From contig NZ_JAQKQJ010000002.1 in assembly GCF_029109325.1 (NCBI RefSeq), positions 186,001 through 250,000 on the forward strand: a stretch of DNA of 64,000 nucleotides, in the 5' to 3' direction. A program made the translations under genes and the position numbers. The stretch comes from Nodosilinea sp. PGN35. Its GTDB lineage: Bacteria > Cyanobacteriota > Cyanobacteriia > Phormidesmidales > Phormidesmidaceae. This document shows, piece after piece, positions 26,071 to 35,873 of this stretch (position 1 is its first letter; the number at the start of each line of letters is the position of its first letter). Below the pieces are notes generated by a model. The model saw only the letters and a list, made by a program, of their open reading frames with translations, did no database searches and was not told the origin of the DNA.

Positions 26071-26886
26071 TCAAGTTTGCCCCCGGCTGCCGAGGCGGGG
26101 GCGTTTTGGCTTTGGGACTGGGGAGTCTAGCCCTAGGTAGTTCGACAGCCAAAATACACACAGGTAAAACGGCCCGGTATCGAGCAGCGCCGCCACCAGC
26201 TTAAACACATAGCCGTAACCAACAAAGCGAAGCAGCTGCGGCCACAGGTCTTGGCCTGCGTCAATGGGCAGCGCCCCGGCGAGAAAGTGGGTGATCAACA
26301 CTACGGCGACGGTATCGACCAGCTGGCTAACTAGGGTAGAGCCGTTGTTGCGCAGCCAGAGGTGTTTACCATTGGTCAGTTCTTTCCAAAAGTGGAACAG
26401 GTAGACATCGACAAACTGAGCCGTTAGGTAGGCCAGCATTGAAGCCGTCACTGCCCCAAAGGTGAGGTTGCGAATTTCAAAGAAGACCGGCAGCCGCCCG
26501 GCGGCGTCGCGCACCAGCTCGCCCGTGGCCGGGTCGGTGGCCTCAAACCCCGGCAGCACGCCCCCTAGCCAAACAATAAACAGCACCCAGAGGTTGAGCA
26601 GCAGCCCCACCCACACCACCTGGTTGGCCCGCTCCTTGCCGTAGAGTTCTGAGATCAAATCGGTACAGAGAAAGGTCAGGGGGTAAGGCAGCACCCCCAC
26701 CGCCACCGTGACGGCAAAATCGCCCCAGGTGAACACGTTGACAAACCGGCTAATCCCTAGAATGTTGAGCATACCCAGGGTGCCGAGAAACAACCCTCCC
26801 AGCACCAAAAACACCACCTCGCGGCGGTTTTGCAGATATTCCGGCACTGGGCCGTAGACCGCCGTAGACACAGGCTCTGTTTTCAT
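26071..26886 (-). CDS. Queuosine-precursor transporter (YhhQ/VUT family)
   Basis: A 271-residue inner-membrane protein with six or more helices. The family pattern is clear: GISRFVNVFTWGDFAVTVAV, LPYPLTFLCTDLISELYGKE (the conserved L-x-YPlTFl-tDlisE-yGk block), and later NGSTLVSQLVDTVAVVLI. These carriers import preQ0/preQ1 or queuine for tRNA wobble modification. ATG at 26886 is preferred over 26937. Compared with the short family form it has an inserted periplasmic-type loop (LPGFEATDPATGELVRD). Confidence 0.92.
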   Translation of the reverse strand: MKTEPVSTAVYGPVPEYLQNRREVVFLVLGGLFLGTLGMLNILGISRFVNVFTWGDFAVTVAVGVLPYPLTFLCTDLISELYGKERANQVVWVGLLLNLWVLFIVWLGGVLPGFEATDPATGELVRDAAGRLPVFFEIRNLTFGAVTASMLAYLTAQFVDVYLFHFWKELTNGKHLWLRNNGSTLVSQLVDTVAVVLITHFLAGALPIDAGQDLWPQLLRFVGYGYVFKLVAALLDTGPFYLCVFWLSNYLGLDSPVPKPKRPRLGSRGQT

Positions 26887-27071
26887 CGGTAATCTTATCC
26901 CTGCGGCAAGATTGACAAATTCACCCCAGCTTAGCAACTATCGCCATTGCCAGAACTATTAGAACCCGGTCGATATCCCTGATACGTACTGCGCTACCCC
27001 AGTTGTGGTCGGCGACAGGGGCCGCTGTCCTGGGGGAAACGGCCATCACTAAAGCTTTGTAGCGCGGCGGT

Positions 27072-28079
27072 TTAGCCCAGAGATTCCCCTGTTTCCAGGC
27101 GGCTGCCGTTGACAAAGTCAGCCCCCGCCTGGGCCTGCTTGCCGCTGGGTTTGACCTGACGCAGCAGCAACAGCCCGTCGCCCGTCTGCACCAGGGGGCC
27201 CTGGCCCTTGAGCATGCCCACAACGGTGCCGGGGGGAAGGTTTTGTCGGGCCGCTTCAGCCATCACTGCCTCTGCCGGGGCTCGCAGCGCCGCCAGGTCT
27301 GGGGGCAGCTCGGCCCAGTAGAGCTCACCCAGGGGAGCCGTCGCCAAAACCTTGAGCAGCTGCCCCCGCAAGGCGGTGACGCAGTTGGGGTAGAAGCCGC
27401 GCACCCGGTTGTGAATGGCGATCGCCCCGTTTCCCCAGTCCAGAACAAAGTCTTGCTTTTGAATTAGCGGCGCGTAGGTGGCCAGAGCTTCATCCTGGGG
27501 CACTGGGCTAAGCACCCCCGCCGCCAGACCGTGCAGGGTCTCAACCAGCAGGTCGGCACACTGCTGAGCAAGGGCCGCTGCCACCTCCCCAGCGGTGTCC
27601 AATAGACCAATGGGCAGAGATGACTTGAGCAGCATGTCGCCGGTATCCATCCCCAGGTTCATCTGCATGGTGGTCATACCGGTGACGGTGTCGCCATTGA
27701 CAATGCACCACTGAATGGGGGCCGCTCCCCGGTAGGCGGGCAGCAGCGAGCCGTGGCCGTTGATGCAGCCCAGAGCCGGCATATCGAGAATGCGCGCCGA
27801 CAGCAGCTGGCCGTAGGCCACCACCACAAAGGCATCGGCCCCGATCGCCTCCAGGGCGGTGAGGGTGGCCTCGTCTTTTTTGATGCGGGAGGGTTGCAGC
27901 ACGGTGCAACCGGCTTCCACCGCCCGCTGCTTTACGGGGGAGGCATCGATCTGATTTCCTCTACCCCGGCGGCGATCGGGCTGGGTGACCACGGCGGCCA
28001 CCTCAAACCCCGGCTCGGCCAGCAGCCGCTGGAGGCTGGGCACGGCGAACTGAGGCGTTCCAAAAAATACAAGACGCAT
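27072..28079 (-). CDS. fmt: Methionyl-tRNA formyltransferase
   Basis: A 335-residue enzyme that formylates initiator Met-tRNA using 10-formyl-THF. The N-terminal Rossmann domain starts MRLVFFGTPQFAVPSL; catalytic residues N107, H109 (INGHGSLLPAYRGAAPI) and D145 (GMDTGDM) match the family. The C-terminal tRNA-binding OB domain is present (VRGFYPNCVTAL). ATG at 28079 is preferred over an in-frame GTG at 28091 that would overlap the preceding gene. It begins 4 bp after the OmpA-domain gene and is likely cotranscribed with it. Confidence 0.96.
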   Translation of the reverse strand: MRLVFFGTPQFAVPSLQRLLAEPGFEVAAVVTQPDRRRGRGNQIDASPVKQRAVEAGCTVLQPSRIKKDEATLTALEAIGADAFVVVAYGQLLSARILDMPALGCINGHGSLLPAYRGAAPIQWCIVNGDTVTGMTTMQMNLGMDTGDMLLKSSLPIGLLDTAGEVAAALAQQCADLLVETLHGLAAGVLSPVPQDEALATYAPLIQKQDFVLDWGNGAIAIHNRVRGFYPNCVTALRGQLLKVLATAPLGELYWAELPPDLAALRAPAEAVMAEAARQNLPPGTVVGMLKGQGPLVQTGDGLLLLRQVKPSGKQAQAGADFVNGSRLETGESLG

Positions 28080-28083
28080 TGGT

Positions 28084-29142
28084 TTAGTCACCCGGCACTA
28101 TGCCAATTTCAACCCGCTGGTTGCGCTGCTGAGCGGCGGCGGTGGTGTCTGCCGTGGTAGGGCGGGTCTGGCCGTAGCCCACGGGCACCCAGCGAATGCC
28201 CTCGGCCTCGAGTTGGGGGGCTAGGTACTGCTGCACCGCCACGGCCTGCTGTAGGGTGAGCTGACTGGCCTGCTCGGGGGAGGCGGCTCCGTCGGTATGG
28301 CTGCCCACGAGCAGTGTAGGAGTGCCGTAGCGGCGCAGATCGGAGGCAATGCTGTCGAGCAGCTGCTGGCCCGAGGCGGTCAAGATGCTGCTGTTGGGCT
28401 CAAACAGCAAAGCGCTGGGCAAGATGACGCGATCGCGCACCAGCGGAAAGCGCGGCTCTCGGTAGGGTATCCGCGCCCCTGGCGCTGCCGTCGAGGGGTC
28501 GGACTCGGCTGCCGCAGACTCAGGGGCCGCACTCCCGTCGGTATTTCCGTCACCGCTGGCCCCGTCACCGGTATTTCCGTCACCGCTGGTTTCAAGCCGC
28601 TGATCGAGGCGCTGTAGGCGGTCTTCGAAGGTGCCTGCGGGGGGCGTGCCCACGGTGGTTTCTAGGTCGGCCAGGCGAGTATTGAGGCTGGCCAGGTCTT
28701 GGCGCAGGGCGGTGAGGTCGCTCTGGAGGCGATCGCGCTCCGCCTCGGGCACTGGCGCTGGCTCCGCCTCGGCCTCGCCACCCCCGGCCGCCGACTCGCC
28801 TGGCTCCGCCTCGGCGGTGAGGGTGAGACCGTCGCCCCCGCCAGCGCCATCGTCCTGCCACCAGCGGGGCAGCTGCCGCAGCTTGCGGGTGGTGCGGCTG
28901 CCGGAGCGCAGCACCTCCTCCGTCAGCGGCGGGTTCGGATTGCGGGAGGGCAGCACCTGGGCTACCAGCAGGCCCACCAGCCAGCCGAGGCCAATGCCGG
29001 CCCCCAGCAGCAGCAGCCGCACCACCAGAGTCCACAGCGCCTGCACCCCGGCCCAGCGGGACGGGGGCGACGGAGCCGCCGGACGGGGTGCCGCCGGGGC
29101 AGAATCTGAGGGCAACGGCGGCAGATCGGGAGCATCAGCCAT
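28084..29142 (-). CDS. OmpA-domain membrane protein
   Basis: A 352-residue protein. A Pro/Ala-rich cytoplasmic N-terminus is followed by one membrane helix (about 38-62; LLLLGAGIGLGWLVGLL), an acidic low-complexity linker, a coiled coil (about 130-170; LQSDLTALRQDLASLNTRLA), another Gly/Asp/Ser-rich linker, and a C-terminal OmpA/MotB peptidoglycan-binding domain (about 235-350; LFEPNSSILTASGQQLLDSI, GSHTDGAASPEQA, GYGQTRP). It predicts an inner-membrane anchor tethered to peptidoglycan. It precedes fmt. Confidence 0.87.
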   Translation of the reverse strand: MADAPDLPPLPSDSAPAAPRPAAPSPPSRWAGVQALWTLVVRLLLLGAGIGLGWLVGLLVAQVLPSRNPNPPLTEEVLRSGSRTTRKLRQLPRWWQDDGAGGGDGLTLTAEAEPGESAAGGGEAEAEPAPVPEAERDRLQSDLTALRQDLASLNTRLADLETTVGTPPAGTFEDRLQRLDQRLETSGDGNTGDGASGDGNTDGSAAPESAAAESDPSTAAPGARIPYREPRFPLVRDRVILPSALLFEPNSSILTASGQQLLDSIASDLRRYGTPTLLVGSHTDGAASPEQASQLTLQQAVAVQQYLAPQLEAEGIRWVPVGYGQTRPTTADTTAAAQQRNQRVEIGIVPGD

Positions 29143-29211
29143 GGGGCAATCGGGCTAACAACATCGGGCCAGCATCATCGGGCAGCGGCGGCGCTAGGGC
29201 AGGGGCGAAAA

Positions 29212-30618
29212 CTACTGGGGCCAGCCGTCCCAGGGGTTGACCTGCAGCACACCGCCCTCGGTAAACACGACCTGAAAGTCGGCCTGGTCGTCGGTGCTGT
29301 TGGCGGCGGTCACCAGCCCCGGCAGCGGCGTTTCAGCGGCCAGCAGGCCAGCGGCGGCGTTCAGGGGTTCGTAGCCCACCACTTCGCCCGCCTCAGTCAG
29401 ACGCACCCGAAATCGCAGGGGCTCGCTGGCCGACAGGGGCTCTAGCCCAGCCAGAATACTGTCGTAGAGGGTGCTGTTGAGGGCGCGAATGCGATCGCCG
29501 TCGGTCACCTTCTCCTCCAGGGTGGGCAGCTCAGCGGCAGCAGCCCCGGCTGGCGCTGCTGCGGGCTCAGCCCCGGCGGTGGGTTCAACCACCACCTCCC
29601 CCGCTGGGGTAAAGGTAGCCCTAAACTGCGCCACCCGCTCTCGCACCGGCTCCGCCCCCGCCACCGGCACAAAGGTCAGCTGGGGCAAGGGCGTATTGTC
29701 CACCTCCTCCAGCGCCAGATCGCTCTCGTACCGGTAGCCCAGAATGTCGCCGTCCTCAGAAACCGCAATCCGGTAGGGCAGCTCGCCACTGGGCCGGGGG
29801 GCATCGGCCCAGGCCTGCTGTAATCGCTGGGTCACGTCGGACTGAAGCAGGGCCAGGGTAGCCGCATCGGTAATCGCCGGGGCGTTTTCCAAACGCTCCA
29901 GGCCATCGCCATCGGCGGCCTGGGCCGCACCACCGTCTTCTCCGCCCGCCGCCAGAGCCGCCTCAGGGGAGGCACCGGCACCGGCAGTGGTTTCTGCCGG
30001 TGTGGAGGACTCAGACTCCGGGCGGGTGGGCTCAAACTCGGGCGGGGGCACAAAGAACAGAGCCAGCCCGGCGGCGGCCAGGGTGGCCGCACCCAGGGCG
30101 GCGGGGGCGGCCCGCTTAGCGATCGGTTCGGTGGGGCGCACCAGCCGTCGCGACACCGCCTGAAACTGCCCCTTTAAGTCGGGCAGGGTTTGGCTGTCGG
30201 CCAGCAGCTGATCGACCGCTTCTAGAAGGTCATAGAACTGCACCGTGGTAAGTTTGACATCCAGCGGCGGCAGGGCGTTGACATCGCTGACCGGCTCACC
30301 CAGGGGCTGCTGCTGCACGATCAGGTGGTGATGGTAGGGGCCGTCTCCGGGCTTGATCTCCACCAGGGGTGGGGCCGCCCCGACGCTGCCGGGGTAGGGC
30401 ACACCGCTGAGCAGCTGCTGACCATAGCGGCTCACGGCGGCCACCAGGCTATCTAAAAACTCCCGTCCCCCGGCCAGGGTGGCGTCGGTGGCACCGGGCA
30501 GATGGCACTCGGCATTCATCAGCACCGCCAGGGGGGACAGGGGGTCGCTGGCGTCGGCGCTGAGCCCCTCTAAGATCAAGTTGCAGTGGGGCAGGGTATA
30601 TTGCCGCTGAACGGTCAT
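29212..30618 (-). CDS. DUF4335 protein
   Basis: A 468-residue cyanobacterial protein. The N-terminal DUF4335 region begins MTVQRQYTLPHCNLILEGLS; a membrane helix lies near 175-195 (AALGAATLAAAGLALFFV); a Glu/Ala-rich linker separates it from a C-terminal half with two similar blocks (PYRIAVSEDGDILGYRYESD and RFRVRLTEAGEVVGYEPLN), suggesting an internal duplication. ATG at 30618 has GGAG 7 bases upstream and overlaps the DUF3038 stop as ATGA, so the two are translationally coupled. The molecular role is unknown. Confidence 0.88.
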   Translation of the reverse strand: MTVQRQYTLPHCNLILEGLSADASDPLSPLAVLMNAECHLPGATDATLAGGREFLDSLVAAVSRYGQQLLSGVPYPGSVGAAPPLVEIKPGDGPYHHHLIVQQQPLGEPVSDVNALPPLDVKLTTVQFYDLLEAVDQLLADSQTLPDLKGQFQAVSRRLVRPTEPIAKRAAPAALGAATLAAAGLALFFVPPPEFEPTRPESESSTPAETTAGAGASPEAALAAGGEDGGAAQAADGDGLERLENAPAITDAATLALLQSDVTQRLQQAWADAPRPSGELPYRIAVSEDGDILGYRYESDLALEEVDNTPLPQLTFVPVAGAEPVRERVAQFRATFTPAGEVVVEPTAGAEPAAAPAGAAAAELPTLEEKVTDGDRIRALNSTLYDSILAGLEPLSASEPLRFRVRLTEAGEVVGYEPLNAAAGLLAAETPLPGLVTAANSTDDQADFQVVFTEGGVLQVNPWDGWPQ

Positions 30619-31232
30619 GATACTTCTCCGTCGAACAGGCTGCTCCACAGGCGCTGAGGCCCAAGCACCCCAGAGCACAGCAACAGTTGTTGCAAAAGCT
30701 GAAGGGCCAACTCGTCGAGCTTGGCGTCGGTGCTGTAGGCGATTACCCCAGCCCGGCGGGGGTTCATGCGGGCGCGAAAGTGGCTGCGAAAGCGGCTCAG
30801 GTAGTCGGCCAGACGAAAGTGATGCTCAGGGGAAAGCTGTTTGTCGCTCAGCTGTTGGTAACCGACCAGCAGCTGGCGCACCAGCACCGTCAGCCGCCGC
30901 GCCAGGGTGCAGATAATAATCACTAAGGCCTTGGCCTCCTCTATCTGTAGGGGGCGGCGCTGGCTGTAGCGGCGCATGGGGTTAGTGCCCCGCAGCAGCC
31001 ACAGGTGCACGCGCCCCTTCACCAGCCCCTCCAGGGCCAGCTCGCGGGCGGTGGCCAGCATCGCTTCGCCCCCGCCGAGGTCGAGGGCTTCGATCGCCAG
31101 CAGCAGCAGGTCAAGCTGAATGCGCGCCCGACGGGGGCAGTCATCGCTGGGCAGCCCTGGGTTGACCAGGGCATCGAGCACTAGGGGCGGCTGGGGAAGC
31201 GGCTGGGAAGCGGGCGGGCTATCTACTGGCAT
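30615..31232 (-). CDS. DUF3038 protein
   Basis: A 205-residue, mostly helical soluble protein specific to cyanobacteria. Conserved stretches include ARIQLDLLLLAIEALDLGGGEAM-type helices and YQQLSDKQLSPEHHFRLADY with a C-terminal RMNPRRAGVIAYS. The stop overlaps the DUF4335 start (ATGA at 30615-30618). Co-occurrence of DUF3038 and DUF4335 as a coupled pair next to the division gene zipN suggests, but does not show, a cell-envelope or division role. Confidence 0.88.
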   Translation of the reverse strand: MPVDSPPASQPLPQPPLVLDALVNPGLPSDDCPRRARIQLDLLLLAIEALDLGGGEAMLATARELALEGLVKGRVHLWLLRGTNPMRRYSQRRPLQIEEAKALVIIICTLARRLTVLVRQLLVGYQQLSDKQLSPEHHFRLADYLSRFRSHFRARMNPRRAGVIAYSTDAKLDELALQLLQQLLLCSGVLGPQRLWSSLFDGEVS

Positions 31233-31392
31233 TCAGCTCTGGGGTTAATACGAACAGCATTCTATCAAAACACAGTTGGGCTCCGCCCGTCCGGAGAGAT
31301 TGCCGAACCACGGTCTTAATCAGAGGGGGCGGTGACAGTCCATGCTCCTGGGGCAGGCACACAACTGACCTGGTACGCGGCTTGCGAAACCT

Positions 31393-33846
31393 CTAGTTCA
31401 CATCCGACAGCTTATTCATCCCCTGCACGTACCACTTACCGTCCTGGCGCACCAGGTCGTACTGCATTCTCAGGGTGTCGTTGTAGGCGGCATTGGTGTT
31501 TTCAACGCCAAACTCAAACAGCCGGGCCTGCTCAGACACTACGGCGATCGCCTGTAGACTGTCGGCGGTGGGGTCGTCGGGGCTAACCGATTCAATCTCG
31601 ACGTTGTGCTCGTATTCCCAGTACCAGCTTTCGGCGGCGGCGGCATCGGCCCGGCGAGTCCACTGGGTGAGCACCGGCTCGAGCAGAATGTCGTCGAGGC
31701 GATCGCCCTGGTAGCTTTCCCCCAGCGCCCCGCGCTTGATCTCCAGCCATTCGTTAATTACCCGCCCCGCCATGTCGTTGACGCCAATCTCGGTGGGGGC
31801 TGGCGGCGCGTCTGGAATTTCAAAGGCGGGCTGATCGACGCGAATGGCCAGGGGCTGGCCCGAAATTCTGGGGCCGCTAAACACCCCGGCCACCCAGCCC
31901 AGGGCCCGCATGGTGCCAAAGCCCAAAATACCGAGGCCCACCACCCCCGCCACCCCCACCAGGGCCAGCCGCCCCCAGCGAGGGGTGGCCGCACGATCGC
32001 GCCGTCCAGGGGCGATCCCAGGCGACAGCGCCTGACCGGGCGCTAGGGTGGCCGGCTCGGGGGGCAGGGGTCGCCGCTCGGGGGATGGTCTGGTGGGCTC
32101 CTCCCGTCCTGCCGCCGTCATCTTGCCGTCGGGCGACAGCTGAGCAATCCGCTCCGCCACCGAGAGATCGTCCTCCTCGCCAGGGCCACTGCGAAGTTCG
32201 CGATCGGTTGTGCTGCCCTCAGTCCAGGGTTCGGGCGGGCGGGGTCGCCCCTGACCGTTGCGGGGGGGGACGGTTTTGGCGTAGGTGCCGTTGCCGTTGC
32301 TGCCGTTGCCGCCAGCGGGGGAAACCGGGATACTGCGGCGGGCGGTGGGACTGGGCATGGTGGGTGCCCCAATCGGCAACGACCCCTCAATAGTGGGGAA
32401 CTGGGCGGCAGGAAACTGGGCGGCGGAAAATTGGGCAGTAGAAAATTGGGCCGCCCCTGGGGCAGCGGTCGGCGAGGTCTGGGCCATTCCCCCCTGGACG
32501 GCGGGGGACTGGCGCAATTCTCGCGGCTCTGCGCTTGCCCCGGTGGGCATGGTCTCGAGGTAGGCCTGCACCTGGGCGTCGGCAAAATAGTCCTTGAGGG
32601 TGGCTTCCTGATCTTTAAAGTCACGGAAGTGGGGAAACAGCTCGTCCTTGAGCCAGCGTTCGGCGTAGAGGCACAGGCCCGGCAGCAGGTCAGGGGACTG
32701 GCGCGAGTGCTCGCGGATATAGGCCAGGGGCTCGTACTCCTGGCTCATTTCCAGGGCGCGGTTGGCCTCCTCGGTCTGGCCCAGCAGCAGGGCGCACACC
32801 GCCTGCTCCAGGTGTACATCCTGCTGCCCCCCCAGGCGCAGCAGCAGCTGCTTGGCGCGGCGCACCAGAGCGGGCTGGTGGCGGGCAAAGCCTCGGGCCA
32901 GCAGGGCGTACACTGTCAGGTAGGTGGCCACGGGCGACGGGCGGCGGGCTTCGTGCTCAAACAGCTCCTGCTGCTCGCTGGCGGTGAGGTAGTCGCGCAG
33001 CTGCTGAATAAAGCGCAGAAAATCGTCGATGGCCAGCCCCGAGAGGTCGTCTTCGGTGCCCTCAATGCCGCCTCGGTCTTCGAGCATGCTTTTCAGCAGC
33101 TTGAGGCCCTGGCGGCGCTCGCGGGTCTGGTCGAGGGGGCGGGCCAGCAGCTCCAGTACCCGGTAGGGGCGCAGCTTGTACAGCTCGGTTTGAATCTCCG
33201 CCCGCAGATTGGGGAAATGATTGCCCCGCGCCAGCAGCTCGTGGCCCGTTTGCAGCGATTCGGCGGCAATTTCGTACTGGCGCTGCTGCCACTGCTCGCG
33301 GCCCAGTTCGAGGCAGGCCAGGGCCAGGGTGAGCACAACGTCGTCCTGGGCGGGCTCGGGGGTAGCTAAGCCGCCGCTGGCGTAGGGGTTGCTGAGCTGG
33401 GGCTGGCCCAGCTGGAGCACTTGCTCGTACTCCCCAAGTTCGAGCAGCAGCAGCAGAGCGCCGACCAGCTGATCGCTCTCGATTTCGATTTTGGAGCTTT
33501 GGGCCTCGCTGCCGCCGGGCTCGGTGGCCAGCGACCTGAGCGCCGCCTCCCCCAGGTCGGCACTTACCTCCAGGCCGGGAATGCGCCCCTCGCCCAGGGG
33601 CTCGGGGGCCATATCGACGGTGTAGGCGCTGGCGAGAAATTTGCTGTCGTAGGCGCGGCGGCGATCGCGGTCAGACAGCACCGTGTAAGCTTCGTCGATC
33701 AGCTGCCTGCGGGCCTCAATGGCGGCGGTAGAGAATTCGCGCCGGGGCAGCTGTAGGCCGCGATCGCGGTGGGCCTGCTTCAGCTGGTCGGCGGTAGCCT
33801 GAATCGGCAGCCCCAAAATTCGGTAGTAGTCTAACGGAATTTGCAC
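31393..33846 (-). CDS. zipN: Cell-division protein ZipN/Ftn2 (ARC6 homologue)
   Basis: An 817-residue cyanobacterial division protein that anchors and stabilises FtsZ at the inner membrane. Residues 1-70 form a DnaJ-like domain (MQIPLDYYRILGLPIQATAD, ending DRRRAYD); a helical region runs to about 430, then a low-complexity Pro/Ala/Gln linker (with repeated QFSTAQFSAAQFPAAQFP) to about 620. One membrane helix lies at about 628-650 (LALVGVAGVVGLGILGFG) and the C-terminal ARC6 IMS domain at about 690-817. The start codon is GTG at 33846. It ends 160 bp upstream of the DUF3038 gene. Confidence 0.95.
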   Translation of the reverse strand: MQIPLDYYRILGLPIQATADQLKQAHRDRGLQLPRREFSTAAIEARRQLIDEAYTVLSDRDRRRAYDSKFLASAYTVDMAPEPLGEGRIPGLEVSADLGEAALRSLATEPGGSEAQSSKIEIESDQLVGALLLLLELGEYEQVLQLGQPQLSNPYASGGLATPEPAQDDVVLTLALACLELGREQWQQRQYEIAAESLQTGHELLARGNHFPNLRAEIQTELYKLRPYRVLELLARPLDQTRERRQGLKLLKSMLEDRGGIEGTEDDLSGLAIDDFLRFIQQLRDYLTASEQQELFEHEARRPSPVATYLTVYALLARGFARHQPALVRRAKQLLLRLGGQQDVHLEQAVCALLLGQTEEANRALEMSQEYEPLAYIREHSRQSPDLLPGLCLYAERWLKDELFPHFRDFKDQEATLKDYFADAQVQAYLETMPTGASAEPRELRQSPAVQGGMAQTSPTAAPGAAQFSTAQFSAAQFPAAQFPTIEGSLPIGAPTMPSPTARRSIPVSPAGGNGSNGNGTYAKTVPPRNGQGRPRPPEPWTEGSTTDRELRSGPGEEDDLSVAERIAQLSPDGKMTAAGREEPTRPSPERRPLPPEPATLAPGQALSPGIAPGRRDRAATPRWGRLALVGVAGVVGLGILGFGTMRALGWVAGVFSGPRISGQPLAIRVDQPAFEIPDAPPAPTEIGVNDMAGRVINEWLEIKRGALGESYQGDRLDDILLEPVLTQWTRRADAAAAESWYWEYEHNVEIESVSPDDPTADSLQAIAVVSEQARLFEFGVENTNAAYNDTLRMQYDLVRQDGKWYVQGMNKLSDVN

Positions 33847-34614
33847 AGCTCACGTCCCCAACGGCGAATTCATTCGAAATAGTATCCAAAAAGATTTATT
33901 GCGGCCTGATTTGTTGCGGATTGCGGACTGTTTGTTGCCGACGGTCGCAGGCAATTAACGCCCTACCGCTGCCCCTCACCGCCTCACCGGAGTCAGCCCT
34001 TGCCCCAGCCTCTACCCTACCGGCTTCAGCGGATCGCACACCCTGCGGTCTCCCAGGGCGTTTCATCTGAGCCCCAGCCAACCAGACTGAGCCCTGGAAA
34101 TAGCTACACCCTATCGCGTTTGCCCCCCAAGCAGACCAAAAGTGAAGTTTATAACACACGACTGCTGCCGCTGCCAGGGGCTACCTGGCCCCTTGACCCA
34201 AGCGGTTGGGGCCATTGCGCGCTCTGGCAGGCTCTCTATTTATTTGGTCTAGTTATTTGGTCTAGACAGTCTCGCCCCCGGCGGCCCCAGCCGACCCAGG
34301 GATGCCGCTGCCCCGCCTAGCGCCTGCCTTTCTGAGCAAGGGGAGATAGAACCGCTTAAAGATTGGGTAAAGGTTCTGCCTTGGCCGTCGGGATGGCTCG
34401 GCAACAGAGCGACAGATGGCTAGGGTGGGACAGCGATCGCCGTCTAGCCTCTGGCATTTGCCCTGGTATCTGCCAAGGCGAGCACCGTTGCCGGGCGGCC
34501 CGGTCGGTATGATAAAAGGCGTATCCTGTCCTCCCAGGCCGGTCTCTGCCCAAGGGGGGATACTTTTCGGTATAGTCAAATGTTGGACATCGCGGCGTAG
34601 GACCCAGCAAACCC
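33847..34614. other. Divergent promoter region zipN/pdhA
   Basis: A 768-bp gap between divergent zipN and pdhA. It contains a short direct repeat TTATTTGGTCTAG (about 34239 and 34254). Open frames within it (33896-34159, 34262-34579) show no family resemblance. No riboswitch or tRNA was recognised. Confidence 0.5.
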
Positions 34615-35643
34615 ATGGTTCAAGAACGGACGTTACCCCAATTCCAGGCTCCAGCGGCCCAAATCTCCCCCGACGAGGGGCTGCTGCTCTACGAAGATAT
34701 GATCCTGGGGCGCTACTTCGAAGACAAGTGCGCCGAGATGTACTACCGGGGCAAAATGTTCGGTTTTGTGCACCTCTACAACGGCCAGGAAGCCGTCTCT
34801 AGCGGGGTGATCAAGGCGCTGCGCTCCGATGACTACGTGTGCAGCACCTACCGTGACCACGTCCACGCCCTCAGCGCCGGAGTGCCCGCCAAAAACGTCA
34901 TGGCCGAGCTGTTTGGCAAAGAGACCGGCTGTAGCCGGGGCCGGGGCGGCTCGATGCACCTGTTTTCCAGCGAGCACAACCTGCTGGGGGGCTTTGCCTT
35001 TATCGGGGAGGGTATTCCCGTAGCCCTGGGGGCGGCGTTTCAGTCGCGCTACCGCCGTGACGCCCTGGGCGACGCCAGCGCTGACCAGGTGACTGCCTGC
35101 TTCTTTGGCGACGGCACCAGCAACAACGGTCAGTTCTTTGAGTGCCTGAACATGGCCGCCCTGTGGAAGCTGCCCATTTTATTTGTGGTAGAAAACAACA
35201 AGTGGGCGATCGGTATGGCCCACGAGCGGGCCACCTCCCAGCCGGAGATCTACAAAAAGGCCTCGGTGTTTGGCATGCCCGGCGTCGAAGTGGACGGCAT
35301 GGACGTAATGGCCGTGCGCGCCGTCGCCCAGGAGGCCGTCGCCCGCGCCCGCGCCGGGGAAGGCCCCACCCTGATCGAGGCCCTCACCTACCGCTTCCGG
35401 GGCCACAGCCTGGCCGACCCCGACGAGCTGCGCTCCAAGGCCGAAAAAGAAGCCTGGCTGGCCCGCGACCCGATCAAGCGGTTCGAGGCCTACCTGCTAG
35501 AGCACAACCTGGCCGACGAGGGGGCGCTGAAGGACGTGCGCGATCGCATTCAAACCACCATCGACGACGCCCTCACCTTCGCCGAAGACAGCCCCGAACC
35601 CAGCCCCGACGATCTCTATAAATATATTTTCGCCGAGGATTAG
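34615..35643 (+). CDS. pdhA: Pyruvate dehydrogenase E1 component, alpha subunit
   Basis: A 342-residue ThDP-dependent E1-alpha. It decarboxylates pyruvate and acetylates the lipoyl group of E2, feeding acetyl-CoA to fatty-acid synthesis and the TCA route. The ThDP motif G165-D-G167 to N170-N171 ([12 protein letters not shown]) is intact, with the phosphorylation-loop-like [15 protein letters not shown] near 260. A short cyanobacterial N-terminus is present ([13 protein letters not shown]). AGGA lies about 12 bases before the ATG. pdhB follows after a 230-bp repeat-containing gap. Confidence 0.96.
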   Translation: MVQERTLPQFQAPAAQISPDEGLLLYEDMILGRYFEDKCAEMYYRGKMFGFVHLYNGQEAVSSGVIKALRSDDYVCSTYRDHVHALSAGVPAKNVMAELFGKETGCSRGRGGSMHLFSSEHNLLGGFAFIGEGIPVALGAAFQSRYRRDALGDASADQVTACFFGDGTSNNGQFFECLNMAALWKLPILFVVENNKWAIGMAHERATSQPEIYKKASVFGMPGVEVDGMDVMAVRAVAQEAVARARAGEGPTLIEALTYRFRGHSLADPDELRSKAEKEAWLARDPIKRFEAYLLEHNLADEGALKDVRDRIQTTIDDALTFAEDSPEPSPDDLYKYIFAED

Positions 35644-35653
35644 GCCCTGCCGT

Positions 35654-35805
35654 CCCCTCCTCGGAGGGGTGCCCGCAGGGCGGGGTGGGTCTGAGAGAAT
35701 TTTGGATTGGGGATTTTGGATTCTAGAGAATCCAGTCTGAACGCTAGATCGCAACCTTGCCAAGCTCCGACCTGTACCCACCCCTGCCCCTCCCAGGAGG
35801 GGATT
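35654..35805. repeat. Palindromic intergenic repeat, copy 1 (152 bp)
   Basis: It begins CCCCTCCTCGGAGGGGTGCC and continues into a GGGCGGGGTGGGT segment; it ends with ACCCACCCCTGCCCCTCCC then AGGAGGGG. The two ends are imperfect inverted repeats of each other. The same ends occur in opposite orientation at 61107-61232. The middle has ATTTTGGATT direct repeats and a GGATTCT/AGAATCC hairpin. It sits between pdhA and pdhB. Confidence 0.75.
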
Positions 35806-35873
35806 TGAGCCTAAGCTCCCTTTCTCTCATCCACCCATCCAATCCCTTACCCATCCACCCCTAACATTCACCC

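Noticed and set aside
26081..26105. GC-rich inverted repeat read as a terminator
   Set aside because: It falls inside the C-terminal coding part of the queuosine-precursor transporter gene and lacks a U-tract.
33896..34579. Minus-strand frames in the zipN/pdhA gap
   Set aside because: The translations are Arg/Pro-rich and unlike any family; the region is better read as divergent promoters.
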